A stretch of DNA of 64,000 nucleotides from an uncultured Clostridiaceae bacterium (GTDB lineage: Bacteria; Bacillota; Clostridia; Clostridiales; Clostridiaceae), in contig CAMJGD010000017.1 in NCBI GenBank assembly GCA_946405135.1, positions 1 through 64,000 on the forward strand, read 5' to 3'. The notes beneath the pieces were generated by a model. That model saw only the letters and a program-made list of their open reading frames with translations, did not search any database and was not told the origin of the DNA. Numbering within the stretch: the first letter of the stretch is position 1; the number at the start of each line of letters is the position of its first letter. The position numbers and the translations under genes are program-made. Positions 26,743-36,136 of the stretch are shown piece after piece.

Positions 26743-27735
26743 CTACCACTTTGCTACAAAACCTTCAAAAGGAATATCTTCTACAAGATATTTTTGTAAT
26801 TTGTAAAGTTCAAGTCTTATAAGCCTTTTATAGCTTACATAAACATTTAGCCCTGGGTGTTTTATGGTACTGTTTAATTTGTTATTGTATTCCTCTATAA
26901 ATGCTTTTTTTGCTTTGTCTTTCATCATTATTTTTTTAAAGTCATCCTCAAAATCCTCTAGGCTTATTATATTTTTATTTATAAGGGAAAATATTACCCT
27001 ATCTACTATTATAGGCTTAAATATTTCTGCTATATCTAAGTTTAAGGTAAATCGCCTCATATTAGTGGAATGAAGATAACCTATTCTTGGATCAAGATGA
27101 GTTTGATATATCTCTCCAAGTACAGTAGTATAAAGCATAGAATTTCCAAAACTTATTAAAGCATTTATGGGATCAAGAGGAGGTCTTTTACTTCTTTTTA
27201 TAAACTTAAAATCCTGATTTTTTATTATTTTAGAAAAGCAGCTATAGTATCGTTCTCTTATATTACCTTCAATAGCCATAACTTCTTCAATAGTATTGCA
27301 GTTTTGGAAAAGCTTCCTTTTATCTTCAATATCTATTATTTCTTCCTCTAATTCTGCTCCTCTTCCTTTATAATATTTTAAAACCACAATCATATTTGAA
27401 ACAGCAGTATCTATTATAAACTTTGCAATAGTAAGCCTCTTCCCATAATCTAAATAAAACTCTGCCTGTTTCAATATTACAAAGCCTGAATTTAAATGTT
27501 CTCTAGGGTAAAAAGTTCCTGTATAGTATCCATAATAATTAAAAAAATGCATACATATTTCTTTTTCAGAAATATAATTTATAAACTTTTTGTTTAAAGT
27601 TATCTCTCCAAATACCCAAATATTATCTATTTCCTCTATAGGAAGATACTTTTTCTTGCCTTCTGTTTCAAAGTATATAGTATTATCTTTTCTTCTTATG
27701 TCTCCATCATTAAAAATATAAATATCCTTTTTCAA
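26743..27735 (-). CDS. cas1: Cas1 (type I-B), TTG start
   Basis: This is the integrase of CRISPR adaptation. I place the start at TTG 27735, six bases after AAGGAGGGG, which gives 330 residues beginning KKDIYIFNDGDI, the normal length and start for this family. The longer frame from 27759 adds residues overlapping cas4. The metal-binding triad is visible: E156 (AIEGNIRERYY), H222 (GYLHST) and E237 (LDIAEIFKP). It is the only cas1 in the window, so it is the likely source of spacers for all three arrays. Confidence 0.97.
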   Translation of the reverse strand: MKKDIYIFNDGDIRRKDNTIYFETEGKKKYLPIEEIDNIWVFGEITLNKKFINYISEKEICMHFFNYYGYYTGTFYPREHLNSGFVILKQAEFYLDYGKRLTIAKFIIDTAVSNMIVVLKYYKGRGAELEEEIIDIEDKRKLFQNCNTIEEVMAIEGNIRERYYSCFSKIIKNQDFKFIKRSKRPPLDPINALISFGNSMLYTTVLGEIYQTHLDPRIGYLHSTNMRRFTLNLDIAEIFKPIIVDRVIFSLINKNIISLEDFEDDFKKIMMKDKAKKAFIEEYNNKLNSTIKHPGLNVYVSYKRLIRLELYKLQKYLVEDIPFEGFVAKW

Positions 27736-27746
27736 AATACCCCTCC

Positions 27747-28238
27747 TTAAGCATAACAATATTCTCTATAGGCACAGCTTTTGCATTGATTTATTTTATT
27801 AACTTTCGGAGGTTTAGACTGTGCTAATATTTTTTCAATTTCATTTACCATATCATTAAGTTTAATTTCATTTTCTTCATTAAGATTTACTTCTACCCTC
27901 TTTTTCTCTTCTGGGTATAATAACAATCCTTTTGCATCTACACCTATTTCCTTAAGTACTTTGAGATAATATAAAAGCTGCCATTTTGACGCTTCTCCAT
28001 ATTTAGAACTCTTTTTGGTTTCACCTATAATAAGTTCTTTTTTACTATGCATAAGTACATCAAACTTTACATTACCAAAACTTATTTCTTTATCATTTCT
28101 TTTATAAGTATTTTCATGAATAAATCTTCCCAAATCCACATTTTCATCTTTTTGGTCTGGTACAATATTTCTACTCATAAGCCATACTTCTCTTTTACAT
28201 ATGTTGTAGTACCAAAGCATTGTTCCATTTACTTCCAC
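27747..28238 (-). CDS. cas4: Cas4 (type I-B), GTG start
   Basis: This is a RecB-type exonuclease that trims new spacers and checks the PAM end. The most likely start is GTG 28238, six bases after GAGGTG. It gives 163 residues beginning EVNGTMLWYYNICKREVWLM, the usual Cas4 opening. The frame extended to 28316 would overlap cas3 by 65 bp. Seen features: the first iron-sulfur Cys in NICKREVW, FDVLMH with the Asp, the GETKKS motif (E-x-K), and the three clustered Cys residues near the end (CKSCAYREYC). Cas3 ends 13 bp upstream and Cas1 starts 11 bp downstream. Confidence 0.95.
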   Translation of the reverse strand: MEVNGTMLWYYNICKREVWLMSRNIVPDQKDENVDLGRFIHENTYKRNDKEISFGNVKFDVLMHSKKELIIGETKKSSKYGEASKWQLLYYLKVLKEIGVDAKGLLLYPEEKKRVEVNLNEENEIKLNDMVNEIEKILAQSKPPKVNKINQCKSCAYREYCYA

Positions 28239-28251
28239 AATCATCACCTCT

Positions 28252-30594
28252 TTAAAATACAAAGAAGTCCTCTTCTTCTCTTGAAAATCCTGTTTCACTA
28301 TTATAAAACATTTCACAGCCTTCTTTAGGTAAGTTTATTATAATAGAATCTAAGTCAAATCTATCTTTAAACTTATAAGGTACTGAAAGAGTATATTCTC
28401 TAATATGGTTCTTAATAGTTAAATATATATCGTTTCTCCTATTCAAATCCTTTTCCGAAAAAGCTTTTAGCATAGTTTCATAAATTTTTTCCGCCTTTTC
28501 ATCTATTCTAAAAAATACTTCTATATACCCTGAATTTTCTTCTATTAATGAAAATTTATTTAAGCTGAATCCTTCTTCTGGAGACTTATTAAACAAAAGA
28601 TTATTCATAGAGTAAATGAACTTCTGTGATACATGATTGCTCATATTTTGAGACACATCTTCAAAATAATTATTTATAAGATATAGATATTCTTTTTCTT
28701 GAATACTTAGCTTATCCTTAAGCAAATTCTCTGTAATACCTAACAAAGTATGTCCATATACATATCTGCCATAAATTTTATCCGATTCATCTGCCATTTT
28801 ATATATGTGAACTTTTCCTCTAGCTTTTCCCCCATTTCTATTGCATCTTCCTGCTGACTGAATTATAGAGTCTAAAGGTGCTATATCTCTAATTACTTCA
28901 TCAAAATCTATATCTACACCAGCTTCTATAACTTGGGTAGAAACCAGTATAGGCTTTTCTTCTGATTTTATATCAAGTTTTACCTTTTCTAATATATTTT
29001 TTCTATGACAGGGTAAAAGATTAGTAGAAAGATAATACACATTTCTGTCTAATCTTTTTAATTCCTTCCATATTTTCAATGATTGATTTATAGTATTACA
29101 TATTATAAGGTAAGATTTATCCTCTTCTATAGCATCATAAAAAATGTCTATAAATTCTTCTATTCTGATTTTTTTATCTAAATGAGGTATAAGTTCTGTT
29201 CTATTAAATTTTGAAAAATAATATTCGTTATCTGGCAGAAGTTCCTGAGCTGTTTCCAAAATAATAGGCTTAGTTGCTGTCATCAATATTAATATGCAGC
29301 CCATTTTCTCTGTAAGTTCTTTAAGAGCATAATCTAAAAGTTTGTAATATTTTATATCTACTGCTTGAATCTCATCTAATATTATTATGGAATTTTTAAA
29401 AGAATAAAATTTCTTAAGCATCCTGTTTTTATTTCCTATAAGCGTTTGCATAAGTTGCACAAACGTAGTTACCACAATACCACTATTCCAGTTTTCCAGA
29501 AGCATTTCTGATTGAGATTTTGTGTAAGAACCTTTTGAATCTTTAAAATCTATATCTGAAAGACTGTGATGCTTAATGATATAAGAACTATCTGCTTCTT
29601 TATTTAATCCTTGTGAAAGCATTTCTTTAATCACGTCATAGTTTTGATTTATTATAGATGTAAATGGAAGAGCATATATTATCTTTCTTTGCCCACCAAG
29701 TTTTTCTTTAATTTTAAGAGCTGCAAAAAATCCAGTTATGGTCTTTCCAGTTCCTGTAGGTGAAGTTACAGAAAATATTTTGCTTTTGCTAAAACTTATC
29801 TCTGCATTTTCTTGAACTTTATTAAATATCTCCTGTCTTATATCATTAATATCTGAAGATGGTTGTTTAGCATTTGAAGAAAATTTTTTATTCTTTACTT
29901 CCATAAAAGTATGAAAAGACTGGTAACTTGCATAAGGCGGTATCAATGCTGAAGCACTGTATTTGTCACCAGATATTAAAGTACTGTATAGATATTGATG
30001 AGTAAAATATATATTAGATTTTTCAACTTGATTTAACTTTGTGTATTGAAGCTTTTTAAGTTTTTTTAAAATTTCTTCTATAGGCTCTTTTTTTATAAAC
30101 TCTTCTATAAATGGATATACTATCGTATTTTCATAGTCCTTAATTATGATATCTTTATTAAGTTTTATATTTTTAATCTGCTTATGAGCATTTTCTATAT
30201 TTGATATAAGTCTTCTATCATCTCTTATCTTGTCTATACCATTAATTTTTCTTGGAAGGTCTTGCTCTACATTTTCTAAGTTACCATGATGATGAAGAAT
30301 ACAGCTAAAAAGTATTAGAGGGAGCATGTCTTCTTCTTCATTAAATATGTTAAATCCAACATAAGCACCTAACACTGCAGATATAAACCCATGATTTGAC
30401 AATTCACTTTTTACTTTTTCTCTGCCAAATAAATGATCTTGAAAATAGGTAGTATACTTCCCAAAATCGTGAGTATAGGCAAGTATTTCACAGGCCCTAT
30501 CTAAGTTTTTTTCTTCTACTCTGCAAAAAACTCTAACCTCATTAAAATGCTCAATAATCTTTTTGTCTCTATGAGAATAAAATTCCAAAATCAT
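28252..30594 (-). CDS. cas3: Cas3 (HD nuclease-helicase, type I-B)
   Basis: This protein of about 780 residues degrades target DNA after Cascade binding. Numbered from the first possible GTG at 30600, the N-terminal HD domain shows H18 (IEHFNEV), H44-D45 (YTHDFGKY) and HHH at 103-105. The helicase part shows Walker A SPTGTGKT (280-287), the DExx box LDEIQ (409-412), motif III LMTATKP, and motif VI QSAGRCNRNG. All expected residues are present. The start is ambiguous: ATG 30594 and GTG 30600 are too close to AGGTGG, while a TTG eight bases after it would give an N-terminus EFYSHRDKK. I give ATG 30594. Confidence 0.95.
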   Translation of the reverse strand: MILEFYSHRDKKIIEHFNEVRVFCRVEEKNLDRACEILAYTHDFGKYTTYFQDHLFGREKVKSELSNHGFISAVLGAYVGFNIFNEEEDMLPLILFSCILHHHGNLENVEQDLPRKINGIDKIRDDRRLISNIENAHKQIKNIKLNKDIIIKDYENTIVYPFIEEFIKKEPIEEILKKLKKLQYTKLNQVEKSNIYFTHQYLYSTLISGDKYSASALIPPYASYQSFHTFMEVKNKKFSSNAKQPSSDINDIRQEIFNKVQENAEISFSKSKIFSVTSPTGTGKTITGFFAALKIKEKLGGQRKIIYALPFTSIINQNYDVIKEMLSQGLNKEADSSYIIKHHSLSDIDFKDSKGSYTKSQSEMLLENWNSGIVVTTFVQLMQTLIGNKNRMLKKFYSFKNSIIILDEIQAVDIKYYKLLDYALKELTEKMGCILILMTATKPIILETAQELLPDNEYYFSKFNRTELIPHLDKKIRIEEFIDIFYDAIEEDKSYLIICNTINQSLKIWKELKRLDRNVYYLSTNLLPCHRKNILEKVKLDIKSEEKPILVSTQVIEAGVDIDFDEVIRDIAPLDSIIQSAGRCNRNGGKARGKVHIYKMADESDKIYGRYVYGHTLLGITENLLKDKLSIQEKEYLYLINNYFEDVSQNMSNHVSQKFIYSMNNLLFNKSPEEGFSLNKFSLIEENSGYIEVFFRIDEKAEKIYETMLKAFSEKDLNRRNDIYLTIKNHIREYTLSVPYKFKDRFDLDSIIINLPKEGCEMFYNSETGFSREEEDFFVF

Positions 30595-30643
30595 CACCAC
30601 CTATTAAGATACTTTTGGATTTTACATTCCGCTTATATAATTA

Positions 30644-31387
30644 CTACATAAAACTTATATTTTCCGTTACTTTCTCATTGAAATAATTATATTTTACAGT
30701 TACAGCTTTTTCTTTTATAGAAGCTTTAATGGACTTTCCCTTTTGATCGAATATATAATTTTCTATTTGCCCAATAACCCTATCCTTCAATATTTCTGCA
30801 GGCATTCTTTCTTTAACTATTTGAAGCTCTTCTGTAAAAATATCTAAGGTTCCTTGGTTTATAATATCTGCTCTTAATGCTGTACATAAAGAAACTGTAC
30901 TATTTTCTTCTATAAGATTTCCTAAAACTCTGTCAACATAATCTATAGAACAACTAAAAGGAGCTGCTCCCATATACGGAGGGTACACATATCTTTTATT
31001 TTTTACTCTTTCCTGGATTTCATCCATTATGGTTTTATCTTTGTGATGCAGATATATTCTATAAGTTACGCTGTCCTCTGAGCAAAGTATTTCAAAAGGT
31101 ATTTGAGTATGTTCTTCTGGTTCAATAAGATATTTATTACCTGTAGCTTTAATATAATTTAAAGATTGCATAATTCTATTTACAGGACTTAATCCTCTTA
31201 CTGCAATATTAAAATTTTCTCTGGAAAATAATTCGTAATAACTATCTCTCTCATAACCTAACACAGCTGATATAATACCTATTAATGTAGTCCTAGGCGG
31301 AATACTGTAGGATAGTGAAGATGAATTAGTGTAAAATTTTCTAAAGTGCGCAAATTTACCTTTTATATCTAAGATTAAAATATCCAT
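30644..31387 (-). CDS. cas5: Cas5 (type I-B)
   Basis: This 247-residue RAMP protein caps the crRNA 5' handle in Cascade. The N-terminus MDILILDIKGKFAHFRKFYTNS and the following PPRTTLIGIISAVLGYERDSYYE are the classic Cas5 signatures. RGLSPVNRIMQSLNYIK follows around 65-80. Its ATG is preceded by AGGATGTG, with 11 bp to the cas7 stop. Because Cas5 contacts the handle bases, it is the protein most likely to discriminate between array 1 crRNAs (handle ATACTATT or ATACTATG) and those of arrays 2 and 3. That is inference. Confidence 0.95.
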   Translation of the reverse strand: MDILILDIKGKFAHFRKFYTNSSSLSYSIPPRTTLIGIISAVLGYERDSYYELFSRENFNIAVRGLSPVNRIMQSLNYIKATGNKYLIEPEEHTQIPFEILCSEDSVTYRIYLHHKDKTIMDEIQERVKNKRYVYPPYMGAAPFSCSIDYVDRVLGNLIEENSTVSLCTALRADIINQGTLDIFTEELQIVKERMPAEILKDRVIGQIENYIFDQKGKSIKASIKEKAVTVKYNYFNEKVTENISFM

Positions 31388-31398
31388 TTAATCACATC

Positions 31399-32274
31399 CT
31401 AATTTATAGCTAATATATTAAAATCATTGAAAGCATCCTCAAATAAAATATTCTGTCCCTTTGACCTTAAGACTAATTTAGGATCTATATAATAATGAAT
31501 AGTCTTTATTCTATCTGAATTTTTCTTTAAAAATTCTATAAGCTCATTAATTTCTAAAGCACACTCTTTTATATCCCTTATGCTTTCTTTTTCTTCTACA
31601 AGGCTTATGTAGTCTCGCATATCTCCAAGCATAGTCTCATTATCCATATATTCAACTCTCATATATAATCTAGGGTATTGCCCTATCTTGCTTCTAGTTG
31701 CAAGTTCAGGTATAGCATATCTCATGGCTTTATCAAGTAATTTAACATCTTCTTCAGTAAGTTTTGTATGTTCTGCCCTTTTCCCGCTTACTACTCCTGA
31801 AAAAGCTATAAAAGAATATTTAACTCTATAATCTTTTCCTATAGCTCCCTGACTATTTTTTTCTCCGGTAGCAAAATGTGAAGTAATGCTTGATTCTAAC
31901 AATTCTACTTTGTTTAATGAATATCCCCAATTAAACTGTACTGGTCCTATAAAGGTTTTAGTTTCCTTTTTTATAGGCATAGTAGCACCAAACAGCCTTA
32001 CATCTATTAATTCTTCTAGTATAGTATTTACCTGCGAATCCTTTAGTGAATTTATTATCTTTTCAGGCATAACTGTCTGATCATCAAGTTTCCTTACAAA
32101 TATGTTATATCCTTTATCAAGAAGATAATCTCTTACATATCTTTTAATTCTAAGGTCAGATACTAGATTTATCTCTCTTTCATAGTCCATCCTTGGTCTA
32201 TTTTCTTCATCAGGATCTCCATTTGGATTTGATAGTTTTGCATCATAAAGATATAATATTTCACTGTTATTCAT
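31399..32274 (-). CDS. cas7: Cas7 (Csh2-type, type I-B Cascade backbone)
   Basis: This protein of 291 residues starts at ATG 32274, eight bases after GGAGG. In-frame ATGs at 32280 and 32289 are too close to or within the ribosome site. It has the Csh2 hallmark LYDAKLSNPNGDPDEENRPR near the N-terminus, then SDLRIKRYVRDYL. Several copies wrap the crRNA in Cascade. The start overlaps the end of cas8b by 8 bp, so translation is coupled. Confidence 0.96.
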   Translation of the reverse strand: MNNSEILYLYDAKLSNPNGDPDEENRPRMDYEREINLVSDLRIKRYVRDYLLDKGYNIFVRKLDDQTVMPEKIINSLKDSQVNTILEELIDVRLFGATMPIKKETKTFIGPVQFNWGYSLNKVELLESSITSHFATGEKNSQGAIGKDYRVKYSFIAFSGVVSGKRAEHTKLTEEDVKLLDKAMRYAIPELATRSKIGQYPRLYMRVEYMDNETMLGDMRDYISLVEEKESIRDIKECALEINELIEFLKKNSDRIKTIHYYIDPKLVLRSKGQNILFEDAFNDFNILAIN

Positions 32275-34189
32275 TATCATTACCTCCATTATTTTTATTA
32301 ATCATAGGTCTTACAGTGGCATAACTGTAACCTGAAAGTATATAAAATAGATTTTCTTGTTTGTTCATCTTCCATTTATCTTCATTTTTATCAAAAAGCC
32401 TCTTATGTTCACCGAATACGATTTCATTGTATTTTAAAATTTTTTCTTGCTTTAATTTGTTTACCATTTCATTAGATAATCTTATGACTTTCTGCTTGTC
32501 CATGCCACTAAAGTTTATTTTATTTAAAATAGGTTTTTTATCTTCACCCATTCTCTTATATTGAGCATTGCCTACTTCTCCTACTAAATATCCTAGGAGA
32601 AACATTGAAGTTTTTTGTTCATCATAATTTAGACCTTTTATATAATTTTTTAGGTCTTCTCTTACAGTTAAATCAAACTCCAAATTTTTAACCTCCTCAT
32701 CCATAATCCTCATCCTTTCTAAAAACTTAATAGCCATACTAGCTTTTATCACAGTATCATGAATTTTAACTTTCTGAATATTATATCCTTCTTTATTGAA
32801 ATACTCTTTATAGGTACATTGAACTATATGATTTATAAAATTTCTTTTTTTAATTTTACCCTGTGTAAGTATAGCCTCATACCATTGAAGAAGGCTCCTA
32901 TACTGCATTGCTTCTCCACTTTTAACTCTTATAGGTGTAAAATAATAAAAACTTTCTAAAGAAATTCTATTATATCTATAGCCCGCTAATATATTCTGCA
33001 TAAGCTCTTCTGTTTCATAGCTAGCTTCAGCTATTTTATAGAATATAGATGGATTAACATCTTTTATAAGTTTTTGAACCTTTGTTGCTTGATTCATTTT
33101 TTTATAGAAGAAAAAGTTAACTAAATAGTAGTAATCTTCATCTAGTGAATCTTTCATATTTTCAATATAATCCTTAAAATCTTCTATATTATTAAAATTC
33201 TTTACTGTGTTAAAAGATCTTTTTATGACGTTGCTTCCAGAATCAAGTTCACTTTTACTTAAAGGTTTTCCCCATATAAAATGAGGGATAAGATATACAT
33301 TAAAATCCATTAGCCTTGTATCTAGATTGTTTTGTACATAATTTTCTCCTGCTAACAATCTATTAATACAATCCTTGCACAGCATCATATTTTTATCATA
33401 ATCTGAAAGTCCACTGGCAAATATTACTTGATTAGTAGTAAAATATTTTATCTTCATATCAGAAAGCTTTGAAGTAACATCTTCCGTACTGCCACACATG
33501 AAGCACTTTTTATGCTCTTCTGGCTTTTTACTTTTACCTCCGGATTTACTTTTAAGAACAGCTTCCTTATACTCTTTACAATTAGTAATCGGAATATCAT
33601 CTATAAATATAGTAAAAAGCGAAATTTCATTAAAACTTATACCTAATTTTTCTTCTATCTGTTTTTGTATTTTCTTTTTTACGCTTTCTATTATTTTCTT
33701 TTCATCTTTTGAATTAATTTCTTCTTCTGATTGCTTTAAAAGATCACCTATGCTTGAATTTACATATCCAAATTTATAAAGATTAAGCATATATCTATTT
33801 TTATTTTTGTAGTTTTCTCCTAGGTCTATATAATACTCATTAAGTAGCTTTTTAATTTTTTCATTGAAACTTTCTCCAAAATCCATATGTGACATATTAT
33901 ATATAGTTTCTGATATATGGTAATTAATTGAACTGCTTGTAGCATACCATTGTGGAGAATTAGGTCCATTTACACTTCCTATAAACATATATTTTTCTGC
34001 AGTATTCTCATCTATTTCTTCTTTTGCATCTAACTCAAGTTTCTCTTCCTTAGTATAAAACTTAATTTTCATAACATGCTGCTGTTTATTTCGTCGTACA
34101 GGTTCCACTTCTTTTATAAGAGATGCTAAAATATCTTTTTCATCCAGTATAACCTGTCCTATTTGCATTATTCCTTCAATCACAGACAC
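32267..34189 (-). CDS. cas8b: Cas8b (TM1802/Csh1-type large subunit)
   Basis: This 640-residue protein is the Cascade large subunit expected to recognise the PAM and recruit Cas3. It has the diagnostic pair of Cys motifs, C229-x2-C232 (CFMCG) and C271-x2-C274 (CKDC), a probable zinc site of the TM1802-type family. The C-terminal third is helical, and an internal start there could make a small subunit. The frame opens with GTG at 34189, but a second GTG at 34183 has better spacing from GGGGGTG. The gene follows cas6 by 5 bp and overlaps cas7 at its end. Confidence 0.93.
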   Translation of the reverse strand: MSVIEGIMQIGQVILDEKDILASLIKEVEPVRRNKQQHVMKIKFYTKEEKLELDAKEEIDENTAEKYMFIGSVNGPNSPQWYATSSSINYHISETIYNMSHMDFGESFNEKIKKLLNEYYIDLGENYKNKNRYMLNLYKFGYVNSSIGDLLKQSEEEINSKDEKKIIESVKKKIQKQIEEKLGISFNEISLFTIFIDDIPITNCKEYKEAVLKSKSGGKSKKPEEHKKCFMCGSTEDVTSKLSDMKIKYFTTNQVIFASGLSDYDKNMMLCKDCINRLLAGENYVQNNLDTRLMDFNVYLIPHFIWGKPLSKSELDSGSNVIKRSFNTVKNFNNIEDFKDYIENMKDSLDEDYYYLVNFFFYKKMNQATKVQKLIKDVNPSIFYKIAEASYETEELMQNILAGYRYNRISLESFYYFTPIRVKSGEAMQYRSLLQWYEAILTQGKIKKRNFINHIVQCTYKEYFNKEGYNIQKVKIHDTVIKASMAIKFLERMRIMDEEVKNLEFDLTVREDLKNYIKGLNYDEQKTSMFLLGYLVGEVGNAQYKRMGEDKKPILNKINFSGMDKQKVIRLSNEMVNKLKQEKILKYNEIVFGEHKRLFDKNEDKWKMNKQENLFYILSGYSYATVRPMINKNNGGNDNE

Positions 34190-34194
34190 ACCCC

Positions 34195-34932
34195 CTATTT
34201 TTTTATTTCTATACAGCCAAACCCTTGGGAATTTTTAGAACCAATTCCTGAATTATAAGCTATAGAATTCAGTTCTTTGCTTCCTTTTATATAAAATTCG
34301 CCTCCCCATGCTTTTATAACAGTATTTTTATAGATAACAATGCTCTCTTTAAGTCTTTCTCTATTTGCTGGTTTTATTTCAAAAGTATCTTCTAAAGGGT
34401 CTTTACCAAAAATTGCTTTATACTTTTTTATAAGATTTAGTCTTATAAGCTCATTAAATTCGTCTTCAAAAGGATTATAATAGTAGGTCTTTTTCCTGTC
34501 ATCTCTCATAAAAGTACTATAGGTAACAATAGGTGATTTGGTGAAAACTTTCATTTTCTCTTCTACTTCTTCATCAAAACACTTTACTTCTTCAATGGAA
34601 ACTTTATTTTTCCAAAGTTCTGCTTTACCTTCTTTTAATATGCTGTCTACTATGTAAGAAAGAAATCTATTATCCATAGATGATATGGTAAGATTAACAC
34701 CCTCAGTATATGTTATAGTTTTATCAATTCTATTAATACTATACCTTCCTTCTAATCTAGAAAATGTATACATCTTATATTTTCTTCCATTGTATTCATA
34801 ACCATGATCATGAATAAACTTGCTATAATTTTCTTCATTTATCCATTTTAAAATCATGGCTTGAATGATATGATTATATTGAGTAGGAAGTACTATAGGA
34901 TTTTCTGATTTAAATAAAATGTTAATTCGCAT
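34195..34932 (-). CDS. cas6: Cas6 (crRNA-processing endoribonuclease)
   Basis: This 245-residue protein cuts the repeat RNA 8 bases before the spacer. It carries H21 (TQYNHIIQ), the usual catalytic His position, and the C-terminal Gly-rich loop NSGIGSKNSQGFGCIEI. It is the first gene of the I-B operon. No second cas6 is visible, so the III-D complex probably depends on this one. It must then accept repeats whose 3' ends differ (GGGATTGAAAC and GGGATACTATT/G). A TATAAT box lies about 85 bp upstream, but I cannot assign a convincing -35. Confidence 0.95.
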   Translation of the reverse strand: MRINILFKSENPIVLPTQYNHIIQAMILKWINEENYSKFIHDHGYEYNGRKYKMYTFSRLEGRYSINRIDKTITYTEGVNLTISSMDNRFLSYIVDSILKEGKAELWKNKVSIEEVKCFDEEVEEKMKVFTKSPIVTYSTFMRDDRKKTYYYNPFEDEFNELIRLNLIKKYKAIFGKDPLEDTFEIKPANRERLKESIVIYKNTVIKAWGGEFYIKGSKELNSIAYNSGIGSKNSQGFGCIEIKK

Positions 34933-35220
34933 TTTTATCCTCTTTTCTTATTTCACATCAAATTTAACTTATACTGTATCTTAATAAAATATTTTATTTT
35001 TTTATTATATATTAGTGACATATAATTGAAGTTTTTACAATGAAAATGTTGTAAATATATACATATTTATATATTTATTCTACATATTATATCGAATTCC
35101 TTCTATTAACTTTAAAACAAATATTAAAAAAGCTAGTTATACTGCAGCCTATATACCTTGGCATATTTTATAATTACCTCTGTAAAATATCAACAAATTG
35201 CCTGTAAATAATTAAAATAG

Positions 35221-35690
35221 CTAATTTTTAACCTTCTTAAAATTGATGAAATAAAAATAACATTTGTCTCCCAGTGTATAAAATATAAATAATTTAATGA
35301 AAAATAAAAAAGAGCCACAGCCCTTTTCATTTACTTTTATGTAAAAATCTTGTTTTAACTTTAGGAATGCTGCATTATAAATACAGAGGTTGATATAATT
35401 ATAAACCTTAATCTTGATATAAAATCCTCCATAACATAAAACATCTTTTTCTGAATAATTTACATACACTTCCGCTGGTTTCTTAATATCTAACCCAAGT
35501 TTCTCAAACAGATTGCTAACTTCCAAAGGTACCTGTTCAGTAGCCAATTCATAGTTTTGGCATCCATCACATTTATATTATTCTGAAACATAGCTTTCAT
35601 TTCTGTAATAGTTTTTTGTTTCTTCAACATTAATATTAAGAAGATATTCTCCTAATTTTATTATTATATTCTACTCTCCTATTGGTATTA
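35221..35690 (-). pseudogene. Decayed gene for a small Cys-containing protein
   Basis: Reading leftwards from about 35660, a frame gives KLGEYLLNINVEETKNYY and continues to SYVSE. It then hits an in-frame TAA at 35578-35580 and carries on as YKCDGCQNYELATEQVP and NLFEKLGLDIKKPAEVY. There is no good start codon upstream (a TAG interrupts), and the part after CYGGFY looks like a shifted frame. The CxxC-QNY block and the LGxDxxKPxE pattern look conserved, so this was a real gene. I do not know its function. Confidence 0.6.
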
Positions 35691-35859
35691 TACAATTAAC
35701 CTTAATACATAATATTTTATGATTACAAATCAGATATTCTAATAATTATTATTTTTTTCATTATGTTCATAACTTTTTCTTAAAGCATATTATTCTATTT
35801 ACTTCCTCAAAACCAACTTGTAAATAAAACTCCAAACATTTGTATTATTTAGTTCACAA

Positions 35860-36125
35860 TCACTTGCAAATTCATTACTTCCTTGGCTCGTAATTTAATG
35901 TTTTCCCTTACTTCTTTGCAATCAAATGCCATAAAAATATCAAGAGCATTTAGTTTATGATTATTATAAAGCATATCAAGTATATCTTTTGGTTCTTCCT
36001 CATTTTATTTTTTCATGATTCTGCCACCACTATCAAGACTGAAGATTCCTTGCTTTACAGCATTGTCAAACACATTCAGTTTAGTATCATCAAGAAGGTT
36101 TGCATATCTTATAAATATAATAAAT
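35860..36125 (-). pseudogene. Coding remnant beside array 3
   Basis: Read leftwards, one frame gives NLLDDTKLNVFDNAVKQGIF and SLDSGGRIMKK, a TAA, and then NEEEPKDILDMLYNNHKLNA and LDIFMAFDCKEVRENIKL. The peptide is protein-like on both sides of the stop, but no start or complete frame is present. It abuts the degenerate distal repeat of array 3. Function is unknown. Confidence 0.45.
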
Positions 36126-36136
36126 CTTATCTATAT

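Noticed and set aside
35040..35220. Possible small RNA or tracr-like element upstream of cas6
   Set aside because: The region is AT-rich with no repeat-like sequence or clear hairpin, and no type II or V genes are present.
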